Positions 8,869 to 19,100 of a stretch of 64,000 nucleotides of DNA are shown here, piece by piece (position 1 is the first letter of the stretch; every line of letters starts with the position of its first letter). The notes beneath the pieces are model-generated. The model ran no database searches. It was not told where the DNA came from and was given only the letters and a program-made list of their open reading frames with translations. Source of the stretch: Microvirga rosea (GTDB lineage: Bacteria > Pseudomonadota > Alphaproteobacteria > Rhizobiales > Beijerinckiaceae); contig NZ_JAJDOP010000005.1 in assembly GCF_020595095.1 (NCBI RefSeq), forward strand, positions 124,001 to 188,000, in the 5' to 3' direction. The position numbers and the translations under genes are program-made.

Positions 8869-10056
8869 TTACTTACGCTTTGAACCGCCGACCTGCTCGT
8901 CCCAGATCCGGAACGCAACGACCATCTGGTCGGGCTGCAGAGGCAGTTCGATGGGATTGTCCGCAATCAGCTTCTCATATTCGGGACGTCCGAATTCCTT
9001 GATTGCAGCCTGACTGTCGGGCGGCGCCATATCGAGGGTCACGCCCTTCACGGCTGGACCTGGATAGAAATAGCCCTCGTCGTAGGTGTAGGCTTGCTGC
9101 TCTTTCGTGAGCAGGAAGTTCATCAGGTCGAGCAGTACCGCGACCTTTTCGTTGGACAACCCCTTCGGAACGCACATGTAGTGCGCGTCCGCCACCCAGT
9201 GGAAGCCTTTCAGGCTCGCGACCTTGGCTTCCTTTGGCACGACACCGAGAACACGAGGATTGATGTCCCATCCGGTCGTTGAGACCGTCATGTCCCGCGA
9301 ACCTTCGCCGAGCTCCTTCATCACGGCTCCCGTTCCAGACGGGTAATACTCGATGTACTGACCAAGCTCCTTGAGATAGGCCCAGGTCTTGTCCCAGCCC
9401 TTGGCCGGGTCCTGCGGATTGCTGTCGCCGAGAATATAGGGCAACCCCATGATGAAGGTCCGTCCCGGCCCTGAATTCGCCGGACGCGCATAGATCAACC
9501 GGTTCGGATTGGCCTTCGCCCATGCGAGGAGCTCCTCCGCCGTGGTCGGAACGTTCTTGACCTTGTCCGGCATGTACTCGAGGAGCGGGCCTGATGGATA
9601 GTAGGTCACCACCACGCCCTGCCCTTTTGCAAGCGTCTGCATCTTGGCGGCTGCCGGAAGATAGATGTCATCCAGCTTGGGAAGCGTTGCGGCGTGCGTC
9701 GGCAACAGCTCCACCCATAGCTTCTGCTCGATGCCGGCGGAGAGGGCGTCAGTGCCGGTCAGAACCAGATCGATGTCGACTCGACCCGCATCCTGCTGAG
9801 CCTTGATCTTACCGGCAAGTTCAGGAGCAGGCGCCTTGGTGAAAGTGATCCGCGAAACGAGGTTCGGCTTCGCCTTGCGATAGTTTTCGATCGCCTTCTG
9901 CGTCAGCGCCAGATTTCCCGCGACATCGATGACATTGAGCGTCACCGGGTCCTTGGGGAGCGCCAGCTGCGCCATACTTGGCCCACCGAACGCGGCCACG
10001 CCCGCGGCGCTGGCAACGCCGCCGACAAACGTTCTTCTCGTGATCAGATTTGTCAT
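8869..10056 (-). CDS. ABC transporter periplasmic solute-binding protein, Tat-type signal
   Basis: Extracellular solute-binding protein (bacterial family 1 / PotD-like), 395 residues from ATG 10056, which has a strong GGGAGGAAG Shine-Dalgarno; upstream ATGs in the frame (to 10110) overlap uxaC and are unlikely. The N-terminus reads TRRTFVGGVASAAGVAAFG..MAQ, a twin-arginine signal followed by an Ala-rich h-region and probable cleavage near residue 30. This suggests export in a folded state. First transport gene of the operon after uxaC. Ligand predicted from context to be a hexuronate or oligouronide; a polyamine-type or phosphonate-type ligand cannot be excluded. Confidence 0.88.
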   Translation of the reverse strand: MTNLITRRTFVGGVASAAGVAAFGGPSMAQLALPKDPVTLNVIDVAGNLALTQKAIENYRKAKPNLVSRITFTKAPAPELAGKIKAQQDAGRVDIDLVLTGTDALSAGIEQKLWVELLPTHAATLPKLDDIYLPAAAKMQTLAKGQGVVVTYYPSGPLLEYMPDKVKNVPTTAEELLAWAKANPNRLIYARPANSGPGRTFIMGLPYILGDSNPQDPAKGWDKTWAYLKELGQYIEYYPSGTGAVMKELGEGSRDMTVSTTGWDINPRVLGVVPKEAKVASLKGFHWVADAHYMCVPKGLSNEKVAVLLDLMNFLLTKEQQAYTYDEGYFYPGPAVKGVTLDMAPPDSQAAIKEFGRPEYEKLIADNPIELPLQPDQMVVAFRIWDEQVGGSKRK

Positions 10057-10106
10057 TATCTTCCTCCCGTTCTGTGCAGCACGGCTCTTTTCAGCCATGT
10101 TCGAGT

Positions 10107-11510
10107 TCACAGCTTGTAGGCCTCTTTCGCGAGGCGATAGGCGAGATCATGCGCGACTTCCTGCGCTTCGTCTTCATCGAGACGATGCGTTGTCACAAGA
10201 TTTGCCAGGAAGGCGCAGTCCACACGGCGCGCCATATCGTGCCGCGCCGGGATCGACAGATAGGCTCTTGTATCGTCGTTGAAGCCGACAGTGTTGTAGA
10301 ACCCGGCCGTCTCCGTCGTCATTTCCCGAAAGCGTCTCATTCCTTCAGGAGAATCGAAGAACCACCACGCCGGCCCTAGTTTCAATGCAGGATAGTGTCC
10401 CGCCAACGGCGCGAGCTCACGCGAATAGCTTGTTTCATCGAGCGTGAAGAGAATGATCGTCAGATCCGGCTCATTGCCGAAACGATCGAGCAGAGGCTTC
10501 AGAGCTCTCACATAGTCCGTGCGCGACGGAATGTCCGCTCCCATATCGCGACCAAAGCGAGCGAAGATTGCCTCGTTGTGATTGCGGAAAGATCCGGGAT
10601 GGATCTGCATCACCATTTTGTCTTCAAGGCTCATCGCCGCCATTTCGGTCAGCATTTGAGCACGGAAAAGTTCCGCTTCTTCAGGCGCCACGTCGCGTGT
10701 GGAGACTTTTCGAAACAGGGCCTCCGCCTCGCTCAAGGACAAATCCGCCGTTCTGGCTGTCGGATGTCCATGATCCGTCGACGTCGCCCCATATCCGCGA
10801 AAGAACGCACGGCGTTTGCGGTGCGCTTCGAGATAACCCTTCCAGGTCGTCGTATCGCACCCGGTTATCTCGCCAAAGCGCACCAGATTGTCACGAAAGC
10901 CCTCGAAATCCGGATCGACCACCGGGTCAGGACGGTAGGCCGTGACCACACGCCCCTTCCAGCCTGATTGGCGAACGGCCTCGTGGTACTTGAGAGGATC
11001 GAGTGGACTCTCCGTCGTCGCTATCACCTCGATCCCAAAGCGCTCGAACAAGGCCCGAGGGCGAAACTCCGGCGTTTTCAGAGCGGCGCTGATCCGATCG
11101 AAATAGTCATCGGCAGTACTCGGAGAAAGACGCTCCGTCATCCCAAACAGGGTCGCGAAGGTATGGTCCAACCACAGACGCGTCGGGGTGCCGCGGAACA
11201 GGTGATAATGAGCCGCGAACCGCCGCCAGATCGCCCGCGCATCGCTCCCGGAGGATCGACCGCCGCGCTCCGAAATGCCCAATTCCTCCAAACGAACGCC
11301 TTGGCTGTAGAGCATCCGGAAGATGTAATGATCAGGAACAACGAAAAGCGTCGCAGGATCCGGAAAGGGCTCGTTCTCGGCATACCATCGCGGATCCGTA
11401 TGTCCATGCGGCGAGATGATGGGCAGGTCGCGGACCGATGCATAGAGACGTCGCGCAACTGCACGAGCCTCTGCCTCTGCAGGAAAAAGCCGGTCCGGAT
11501 GGATCAGCAT
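10107..11510 (-). CDS. uxaC: Uronate isomerase
   Basis: Isomerises D-glucuronate to D-fructuronate and D-galacturonate to D-tagaturonate (EC 5.3.1.12). 467 residues, the usual length. The amidohydrolase-type HxH metal motif occurs near the N-terminus (SPHGHTDPRWY, H35 and H37), with the family's typical N-terminal ATLFVVPDHYIFRML segment and a C-terminal NDDTRAYLSIPARHDMAR segment. The start has an AGGGAG Shine-Dalgarno. First gene of the minus-strand hexuronate operon, divergent from the GntR regulator with a 121-base shared promoter region. Confidence 0.95.
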   Translation of the reverse strand: MLIHPDRLFPAEAEARAVARRLYASVRDLPIISPHGHTDPRWYAENEPFPDPATLFVVPDHYIFRMLYSQGVRLEELGISERGGRSSGSDARAIWRRFAAHYHLFRGTPTRLWLDHTFATLFGMTERLSPSTADDYFDRISAALKTPEFRPRALFERFGIEVIATTESPLDPLKYHEAVRQSGWKGRVVTAYRPDPVVDPDFEGFRDNLVRFGEITGCDTTTWKGYLEAHRKRRAFFRGYGATSTDHGHPTARTADLSLSEAEALFRKVSTRDVAPEEAELFRAQMLTEMAAMSLEDKMVMQIHPGSFRNHNEAIFARFGRDMGADIPSRTDYVRALKPLLDRFGNEPDLTIILFTLDETSYSRELAPLAGHYPALKLGPAWWFFDSPEGMRRFREMTTETAGFYNTVGFNDDTRAYLSIPARHDMARRVDCAFLANLVTTHRLDEDEAQEVAHDLAYRLAKEAYKL

Positions 11511-11596
11511 GGCGTACTCCCTTGGCAGCTCTTTCAGCTTGTTTCCAGCCGGTTCCGAGCGCCGAATGCCTCCACCTTAGAGCGGGTCCAAAGACT

Positions 11597-11624
11597 TTGC
11601 AATGGTCTACTAGTATGGTAGTAT
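11597..11624 (+). promoter_or_regulatory. Promoter with overlapping dyad operator for the GntR regulator
   Basis: A candidate -35 TTGCAA (11597-11602) and -10 TAGTAT (11619-11624) are 16 bases apart. The inverted repeat TACTA-N6-TAGTA (11608-11623) covers the spacer and -10, which suggests autorepression by the FCD-GntR protein. The block also contains two ATGGT half-sites (11602-11606 and 11615-11619). The ATG at 11632 lies only 7 bases after the -10. Confidence 0.5.
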
Positions 11625-11631
11625 AGCAAAT

Positions 11632-12357
11632 ATGAGTGAAAAAACGCTCCCCAAATTGACTCTGCGCTCGGAATCGATGGCCCGTCAGGTCACCCGTGCC
11701 CTCCGCCAAGCTATCGTGACAATGCAGCTTGCCCCCGGTGAAATGCTCTCGGAGCAAGATCTGGCGCGGCGCTTTGGGGTCAGCCGTTCGCCGGTGCGGG
11801 AAGCGTTGATCAAGCTGAGCGAGGCGGGTCTCGTGCGTGTTTTACCCCAGCGGGGGACCCAGGTCGTCAAGATCTCGAGAAGCGGGGTCGAGAATGCGCG
11901 CTTCATTCGCGAAGCGGTGGAAACCGCGGTCGTCCGCGAAGCCGCCCTTCGAGCAAGTCCGACGATGCTGGCCGAGTTAAGTGCCAGCATCGGGAGGCAG
12001 CGGCGAGCGCAGCGGTCGAAATCGACAGAGGAGTTTCTTTCACTCGACGAGGAGTTTCATCGTCTCCTGGCAGAGGCGGCCGGACGGCTCTCGGCCTGGG
12101 AAATGATAGAAGACGTCAAGCCTCAGATGGATCGGGTGCGCTTTCTCGATATGACTCAGGCGACACCACGCCATGTGGTCCTGGCTCAGCATGAAGTTAT
12201 CGTCAGTGCGATCCGCGAGGGTGACCCGCTGGCGGCACAAACAGCCATGCAGGCCCATTTGAGCGAGATCCTGCGCTCCTTGCCGGAATTGCAAACGCAA
12301 TATCCGGACCTGTTCGAGTGGGAAGAGGAAGCATCGTCTCCCGCTCTGAGTGCGTGA
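11632..12357 (+). CDS. GntR-family (FCD subfamily) transcriptional regulator of hexuronate genes
   Basis: Predicted repressor or activator of the divergent uxaC operon and of uxaA, comparable to UxuR/ExuR/FadR-group proteins. 241 residues: winged helix at about 15-85 (the LSEQDLARRFGVSRSPVREAL core is canonical), then an all-helical FCD effector domain from about 95 to 225 with the metal-binding D and H residues (DEEFHRLL, and H of the AQHEVI segment). No Shine-Dalgarno precedes ATG 11632 and the predicted -10 is 7 bases upstream, so the mRNA may be leaderless. An internal ATG at 11677 would remove only the N-terminal arm. Effector probably a uronate or its aldonate product. Confidence 0.88.
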   Translation: MSEKTLPKLTLRSESMARQVTRALRQAIVTMQLAPGEMLSEQDLARRFGVSRSPVREALIKLSEAGLVRVLPQRGTQVVKISRSGVENARFIREAVETAVVREAALRASPTMLAELSASIGRQRRAQRSKSTEEFLSLDEEFHRLLAEAAGRLSAWEMIEDVKPQMDRVRFLDMTQATPRHVVLAQHEVIVSAIREGDPLAAQTAMQAHLSEILRSLPELQTQYPDLFEWEEEASSPALSA

Positions 12358-12405
12358 GACAGGCATATTGTCCCGAAATACGATCGGCAACCGAGATAAA
12401 AAGGC

Positions 12406-13938
12406 ATGTTGGACAAGCACATTCCCGAACCCCGGACCATTCGCCTCCATGAGACGGACAACACCATCGTGGCCGTGGATCCTCTGGCTCCCGGCAATAT
12501 CATCCATGGAGTTGCGGTCCGGGAGCGTGTTCCTCGGGGTCATAAGCTTGCAATCACCGCCATCCCTGAAAATGCACCGGTTCTGAAATTCGGGCAGATC
12601 ATCGGATTTGCATCGCAGCCCATCGAGCCCGGTGCGTGGGTGCATGACCATAACATCAGGATGAATGAATTCTCCCGCGATTACCATCTCGCGGAGGATG
12701 CATCCTCTACCCCCATCCTGCCCGTGGAGGAGCGCGCCACCTTCGAGGGTTTTCGGCGCGCGAACGGAAAGGTCGGCACTCGAAACTACCTCGCCATCCT
12801 TACAAGCGTGAACTGCTCGGCGACCGTTGCACGTTTCATCGCACGGGAAGTGGAGCGATCCGGTATCCTTGAAGACCATCCTTCCATCGACGGCATCATC
12901 TCGCTCGTTCATGGAACGGGTTGCGGGATGGACATCAAGGGCGAGGGATCGGAAATCCTCAAGCGAACGCAATGGGGCTATGCGTCCAACCCCAATATTG
13001 CCGGTGTTCTGATGGTCGGGCTCGGCTGCGAAGTGTTCCAAATCGCGAAATGGAAGGAACTCTACGGGATTGAGGAGGGCGATAATTTCCGCACCATGAC
13101 GATCCAGGATGTGGGAGGAACCCGGAGAACCGTTGAAGCAGGGGTCGCTGCCGTAAAGGACATGATTCCGGCGGCCGCGAGAGCGCGACGTGAGACTGTT
13201 CCGGCTTCGGAGCTGATCTTGGCGCTGCAATGCGGCGGCTCGGACGGTTACTCCGGCATTACGGCCAATCCCGCCCTTGGTGCGGCAGCGGACCTGCTCG
13301 TCCGCAATGGCGGCACGGCCATTCTCTCCGAAACACCTGAAATCTACGGAGCAGAGCATTTGCTCACACGGCGCGCAGCAACGCGCGAGGTTGGCGAGAC
13401 CCTTCTGAAACGTATTGCCTGGTGGGAAGATTATACCTCCCGAAATCGCGGCGAGATGAACAACAATCCGTCACCCGGCAATAAGGCCGGCGGCCTCAGC
13501 ACGATTTTGGAAAAGTCGCTCGGTGCTGCCGCAAAAGGCGGGACGACAACGTTGAATGCCGTTTATGAATATGCGGAACCGGTGACGGCCAAGGGTTTCG
13601 TCTTCATGGACACCCCCGGCTACGACCCGGTATCGGCGACCGGCCAAGTGGCCGGAGGCGCGAATATTCTCTGCTTCACCACAGGCCGTGGTTCCGCCTA
13701 TGGCTGCAAGCCGACGCCATCCATCAAACTCGCCACCAATAGCGATATCTACCGCCGCATGATCGACGATATGGACATCAACTGTGGAGATGTCCTCGAC
13801 GGGGTTTCCATTGAGGAGAAAGGCCGGGAAATCTTCGAGACTGTCCTGCAGGTCGCCTCCGGACGTCGAAGCAAGTCAGAGGAACTCGGATATGGTGATG
13901 CGGAGTTCCTTCCATGGCAGGTCGGAGCAACGATGTAG
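12406..13938 (+). CDS. uxaA: Altronate dehydratase (UxaA family)
   Basis: Predicted to dehydrate D-altronate to 2-keto-3-deoxy-D-gluconate (EC 4.2.1.7), galacturonate branch. 510 residues. N-terminal SAF domain (about 10-95) followed by the large UxaA/GarD C-terminal domain (about 110-500) with conserved HGTGCGM, GLGCE, QCGGSDGYSGI and MDTPGYDPVSATGQ motifs that hold the Fe-binding cysteines. Lies 48 bases after the GntR gene on the same strand, so the two are probably co-transcribed. Galactarate dehydratase is a close relative; the uxaC context favours altronate. The window lacks uxaB, kdgK and eda. Confidence 0.9.
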   Translation: MLDKHIPEPRTIRLHETDNTIVAVDPLAPGNIIHGVAVRERVPRGHKLAITAIPENAPVLKFGQIIGFASQPIEPGAWVHDHNIRMNEFSRDYHLAEDASSTPILPVEERATFEGFRRANGKVGTRNYLAILTSVNCSATVARFIAREVERSGILEDHPSIDGIISLVHGTGCGMDIKGEGSEILKRTQWGYASNPNIAGVLMVGLGCEVFQIAKWKELYGIEEGDNFRTMTIQDVGGTRRTVEAGVAAVKDMIPAAARARRETVPASELILALQCGGSDGYSGITANPALGAAADLLVRNGGTAILSETPEIYGAEHLLTRRAATREVGETLLKRIAWWEDYTSRNRGEMNNNPSPGNKAGGLSTILEKSLGAAAKGGTTTLNAVYEYAEPVTAKGFVFMDTPGYDPVSATGQVAGGANILCFTTGRGSAYGCKPTPSIKLATNSDIYRRMIDDMDINCGDVLDGVSIEEKGREIFETVLQVASGRRSKSEELGYGDAEFLPWQVGATM

Positions 13939-14176
13939 CGCAAGCTCAGGCAGTCGACGAGCAGGCGCGTAAGATGGGCGGAGCCGTCCGTTGCGCATCA
14001 AGTGCCACCCGGGAGGTTGACATCCCCCATCCGGTTTCACCCGGTTAACGCTAAACGCCATTTGTTTTTCAGCATCGGCATTCGGCCGGTAAAATCGCAT
14101 CTGAACCATTCCGCTGCCCCAGCAAGACACAAAAAGTCCGCATTCTTGCCGCTGTTGGGAAAACGAGGAGTGATGG

Positions 14177-16162
14177 ATGCATTTGTGGCCTTGGCGCGGC
14201 GCCGCTTCTTTGTTGACCTGCGTTGTCATCGGCACCCTCGCGGTGCCCTCTCATGATGCGCGAGCTTTTGATTTCTTTGGTCTTTTTGGCTCAAACGACA
14301 AGCCCCCGGCCGCATCCCCAAATTCCCTCCCCTATGCGCTGACCTTCGATATCGATGGCGACCGCAAGGCCGTTGAACAGCCGCTTAAGGACGCCTCCGA
14401 GCTCTACAGACTCCGTCAGGACCCACCCCTCGAGGGCGACTCTCTGGCTCGCCGCGCCGAGGCTGACTTCGGGCCGATGCTCGACGCTCTTTGGGGGACA
14501 GGATATTACAACGCCACACTCGTCTTCGAAATCGGCGGAACGCCTCTGACAATCGGCGGCAGTTCAACCGCAGCCGCACGGGCGGCCGAGGCTTATCGGG
14601 GCCGCGAGCCGGTTCCCATCCGGGTTGCGGTAAATACCGGGCCGCTCTTCACACTCCGTCAGATCGAGGTGGACGACGCTCGGAGCCGGCGACCTTTCAC
14701 GCCCCAGGAACTTCCGAGCAAAATCATCGGCCTCAATCCAGGAGATCCCGCACGCGCGGCGGATCTGCGGGCAGCAAGGGCCCGGATCGTGGACTATTTT
14801 CGTAGTCAGTCCCGCCCTTTGGCAAAGGCCGTCTCCACTGAGCCCGTTGTTTTCCACCCGGCCCGGATCATGGATGTCGCCTATGGCATCGACCCGGGTC
14901 CCGTTGCGCCTTTTGGCGCGATCTCGGTTTCCGGAACACAAGCGGTGGATCCCGCGGTCGTCCGCTCGTTCATCTATCTCGAACCTGGCGATCCTTATTC
15001 GCCCAAGGCACTGGCTGACACGCGTAAATCCATCAGCACCATTCAGGCCCTCGGGTCAGTACGGATCCGAGAGGCCGAAGCGCTCGATTCCGAGGGTCGT
15101 CTCCCGATCTTCGTGGAGGTCACGGAGCGCAAGCCTCGCGTCGTGGGTTTCTCGGCCCGTTATTCCACCATCGATGGCCCCGCGCTTCATGGCTATTGGG
15201 AGCATCGTAACCTATTTGGTGGCGCCGAAAGGCTTCGCCTTGAGTCGGATCTCTTTCTGGCCCCCCGCAACGACGGAACGCGGATCAAGCGTGTTGAAGA
15301 CTTGGAGCCTTCGGACCTCGGCGGCCGCTTCAGCGCAAGCTTCCTCAAACCTGCTCTCGGAGGAACGCGCAACGATCTCTTGATCGACGGCCTTGTCGAG
15401 AGGAACCGGACCGGAGGAGATCGCTATGGCGGCTACACCAGCCGCTTCATCGATGGCCGCGCCGCCATCCGGCACCGTTTCAGCGAGACCTTCTCGGTAC
15501 AATTCGGCACACAATTGCAGAAGGGTCAAACCAGCGATGTTCTCGGCAAGATCGACTATTTCGTTGTCGGTCTCCCCGCATCCTTGACCTACGATTCAAC
15601 CGACCGGCCTCTGGATCCGACACGCGGAGCCCGTATTAACGCCTCCCTTACTCCCTATCCGAGCTTTCTCGGATCGACAGTCGGCATGACGATCGGAAGA
15701 CTTGAAGCATCGACCTATTACGCGCTCGATGAAGATGCGCGTTATGTATTGGCAGGACGAATTGGCCTTGGCTCTATCCTTGGGGCCGATCTGGATGAGA
15801 TCCCGGCCAACTTTCGCTTCTTCGCCGGCGGGGGCGGTTCCGTACGTGGCTATCGCTATCGCAGTCTCGGCCCCCAAGGTCCGTTCGGATATGTCGTGGG
15901 CGGCCGCAGCCTTCTGGAAGGCTCGCTCGAGGCGCGCATCAAGATTACCGATACGATCGGGCTGGTTCCTTTTATCGATGCCGGCAACGCCTTCGACTCG
16001 GGCTATCCTGACTTCCGAGAGAAATTGCAGCTCTCTGCCGGACTGGGGCTTCGTTATTACACGGCCATCGGACCGATCAGGCTCGATGTCGCGACACCTC
16101 TCAATCCAAGATCGGGCGACAGACCGGTCTCCCTTTACGTGAGCATCGGGCAAGCTTTCTGA
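14177..16162 (+). CDS. tamA: TamA-like outer-membrane assembly factor (BamA/Omp85 superfamily)
   Basis: Outer-membrane half of the translocation and assembly module, helping insert some outer-membrane proteins and, with TamB, moving phospholipid. 661 residues: signal peptide ending near ARA (about residue 29), POTRA repeats at about 50-330, then a 16-stranded surface-antigen barrel ending in a terminal Phe (SIGQAF), as outer-membrane barrels do. ARYSTIDGPALHGYWEHRN and FFAGGGGSVRGYRYRSLGP are family hallmarks, the latter carrying the VRGYRY loop. The start has AGGAG 6 bases upstream. The preceding 238 bases (13939-14176) hold no gene I can support. Confidence 0.93.
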   Translation: MHLWPWRGAASLLTCVVIGTLAVPSHDARAFDFFGLFGSNDKPPAASPNSLPYALTFDIDGDRKAVEQPLKDASELYRLRQDPPLEGDSLARRAEADFGPMLDALWGTGYYNATLVFEIGGTPLTIGGSSTAAARAAEAYRGREPVPIRVAVNTGPLFTLRQIEVDDARSRRPFTPQELPSKIIGLNPGDPARAADLRAARARIVDYFRSQSRPLAKAVSTEPVVFHPARIMDVAYGIDPGPVAPFGAISVSGTQAVDPAVVRSFIYLEPGDPYSPKALADTRKSISTIQALGSVRIREAEALDSEGRLPIFVEVTERKPRVVGFSARYSTIDGPALHGYWEHRNLFGGAERLRLESDLFLAPRNDGTRIKRVEDLEPSDLGGRFSASFLKPALGGTRNDLLIDGLVERNRTGGDRYGGYTSRFIDGRAAIRHRFSETFSVQFGTQLQKGQTSDVLGKIDYFVVGLPASLTYDSTDRPLDPTRGARINASLTPYPSFLGSTVGMTIGRLEASTYYALDEDARYVLAGRIGLGSILGADLDEIPANFRFFAGGGGSVRGYRYRSLGPQGPFGYVVGGRSLLEGSLEARIKITDTIGLVPFIDAGNAFDSGYPDFREKLQLSAGLGLRYYTAIGPIRLDVATPLNPRSGDRPVSLYVSIGQAF

Positions 16163-19100
16163 TGATGGTGATGCGCCGCCTTCTCATCCCTACGGTTCTG
16201 CTGCTCGCAGGAGTCATCCTGCTGGCGCTGGCGCCCTCATCCCGCAGCGATGAGGCCGATCGCGGGTTCCTGTCCGGCTTGATCTCTCGCGCCCTCTCGA
16301 CGCCAACCACGAGAGTTTCCATCGGCGCTGTGGAAGGTGCTTTGTCGTCCGACGCCACGATCCGCAATATCACGATCGCGGATCGCGACGGAGTTTGGCT
16401 CAGGCTCGATAGCGCTCGTCTCGTCTGGCGTCGGTTGGCACTCCTCTCACGGCGATTGGAAATCGACCGTCTCGAGATCGGTCAGCTGGAAGTCCTTCGC
16501 AGACCGCTTCCCTCGGAAGAGCCCGTTCCCGATGCGGATCAGCCTCTTCTGCCGGAGCCGCCCGTTCGGATTCAAATTCAGGATTTCGCTTTACGAGAGC
16601 TATCTCTCGGACAGCAGCTTCTCGGAGTTCCGGCGCGGCTGACGGCAACCGGCTCAGCGTCTCTTGGCAATCCGTCCGAGGGTTTGAATTTACGGTTCGA
16701 TGCACGGCGCCTGGACGCTCCTGGGCAGCTGATCGCGCGGTTGCTCTACGCAACGGAGAATCTCCAGCTCACCCTCTCCCTCGACGAGCCCGCAGGGGGC
16801 GTTCTCGCCAGAGCCGCAAACATCCCCGGCCTTCCACCGGTCAAGCTCGATCTGGCAGGATCCGGAACTCTTGACGCCTTCAACGCCCAACTGACGTTCG
16901 ATGCAGGACCCTCTATCGGGGCCAGGGGGCAGGCTTCCCTGCGGCGCACCGGGGCCGCGCGGCTTCTCGATATCGACACCAAGGCGACGATCGAAGGGCT
17001 GCTCCCATCTCCAGTTGCTCCGATCTTTGCTGGCACGACGGAGCTGAGGGCGCAAACATCCTTTGGCGATGACGGAACCGTCGACATCTCTGGATTGTCG
17101 GTGGTGTCGCAAACGGCCAGGCTTGATGCATCCGGTCGTGTGACGAAGGACAGCAATGTCGATCTTTCCGTTTCGGCGCGCGCCGTTCCGACGACGGAGG
17201 GCAAAACCGTCGCCGGAAGGGCGGAAATCCGAAAGCTCGCCTTTGATGGCAAGGTCGTCGGCCCATTGGCCTCACCCCAAGTTGAAGGGAAACTTGATGC
17301 GGAAGATGCGCGACTGCCTGCCGGACATCTCGCGAAACTCTCGGCGACGTTCTCGGCAAAGCCGGACGGCTCCCTTTCGGAAAAGACAACCCGCATCGCT
17401 CTCACGGCCGATGCCGCTGCGAGCGGCGTCACATTGACCGATGAAGCCCTTGCAAAGGCTGTCGGCTCCGAGTTCAAGCTGACATTGCGAGGCTCGGCGG
17501 CCCGAGAGGGTGCAACCGACGTCGATACGGCTCGCCTGACGACGCAGACCGTCGAGGCGATCTATACGGGGCAAGTCGGGACGCAGAATGCAGCCGGAAA
17601 GCTCTCTCTCAAGGCACCCGATCTTTCCCGGTTTGCCGATGCTGCTTCTCTGGCACTGAAGGGAGAACTCAATCTCACCGCAAGCACCGGGGGATTGCTG
17701 TCGAGAGGACCGCTGGTCGCGGTTGTCGATGGAGCCGCCACACGCTTCGCAACGGGGCTTTCAACTCTCGATAAGTTGGTCGGAAACCGCGTAACCTTAT
17801 CGGGCGGTGTTCAAACCCTTCCGAACGGCGGACTCGGATTTCGGGAGCTTGCCGTAAACGGCCACTATCTCAACATCGGTCTATCGGGAGACGCCGCACC
17901 TGAAAAAGTGACGGTGAGTGCTTCGGCACGACTTCCAGATCTCTCGCAGGCCGACAGCCGACTGGCCGGACGCGCAGAGATTGCGGCACAACTCACAGGA
18001 TCCCTCGCTCAACTCAACGCTCAGGCGAATGTTCAGCTGCATAATGCAACAGCTCTCGGCCGACCTGTTTCACGCTTGTCGCTTGATGCGGCGATCAAGG
18101 ATCTCACCGGAAATCCGGAAACCGAGGCAAAACTGTCCGGCGTCATTGACGGCAAGACCGTTGAAGGGGCGTTGCATCTAACCCGGATCGCCGAAGGCGG
18201 CTGGATCCTGGCTCCGCTCGATCTCAAAATTGGGACCGCGACGATTGCAGGACAGCTCTCGCTCAGTTCCAACAATCTCGCTGCCGGGCGCCTCATGATC
18301 GATGCCCGCAACCTCGACGATCTCTCTCCTCTTGTCCTGACACGCCTTTCCGGAGACGTCGCCGCAACCCTTGTCTTGAACGCCGACGGCAACCGGCAGG
18401 GCGCGAACCTTGATGCAACGGGCAGCAGGTTGAGGTTGCCCAACATCTCCATCGATCGTTTCGAGGCCAAACTCTCGACCGAAGATCTTTACGGAAAGCC
18501 CGTTATCGACGGCTCGCTTAACGTGGACCGGGCCGTTCTATCCGGTCAGGAAGTTTCCCAGATCCGATTTCTCGCGCGCGGAAGCAAGAGCGCAAGCGAT
18601 ATCACCCTCACAGCACAGGCCTATAACTTCGATCTCTCCACGACAGCGCGACTAGTGCCCGATACACCTGTTCGACTGGAGCTTTCGACTCTGACGGCTC
18701 GCCGTGATCGCCGGCAGATTTCCCTGGTACAGCCTTCCGTCCTCGTATTCGTGGACGATGCGGTCGATGTACGCCGTCTGTCGCTTGCCGTTGACCGTGG
18801 TTCGCTAACCTTGAATGGACGGGTTGGATCGAATCTGGATCTCGCGCTCGATGCCCGATCCGTACCGCTTTCCGCAGCGAGCATATTCTCGCCCGGGCTC
18901 AATATTTCCGGAATTCTGGACGGCGGCGCTCAAGTCCGCGGACCTCTCAGTCGGCCTGACGGCAATTGGCGCCTGCAGATCTCTGATCTCGCTACGCCTC
19001 AGACACGCAGCTTCGGCCTTCCCGCAACAGACGTTGCAGCAAATGGCCAGCTGCGCAATGGGCGGACGAGCCTTGCGGCAAGCGTCAGAGCCGGCAGCGC

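Noticed and set aside
12040-13359. 439-codon minus-strand frame
   Set aside because: Antisense to uxaA; no family motif and no start signal.
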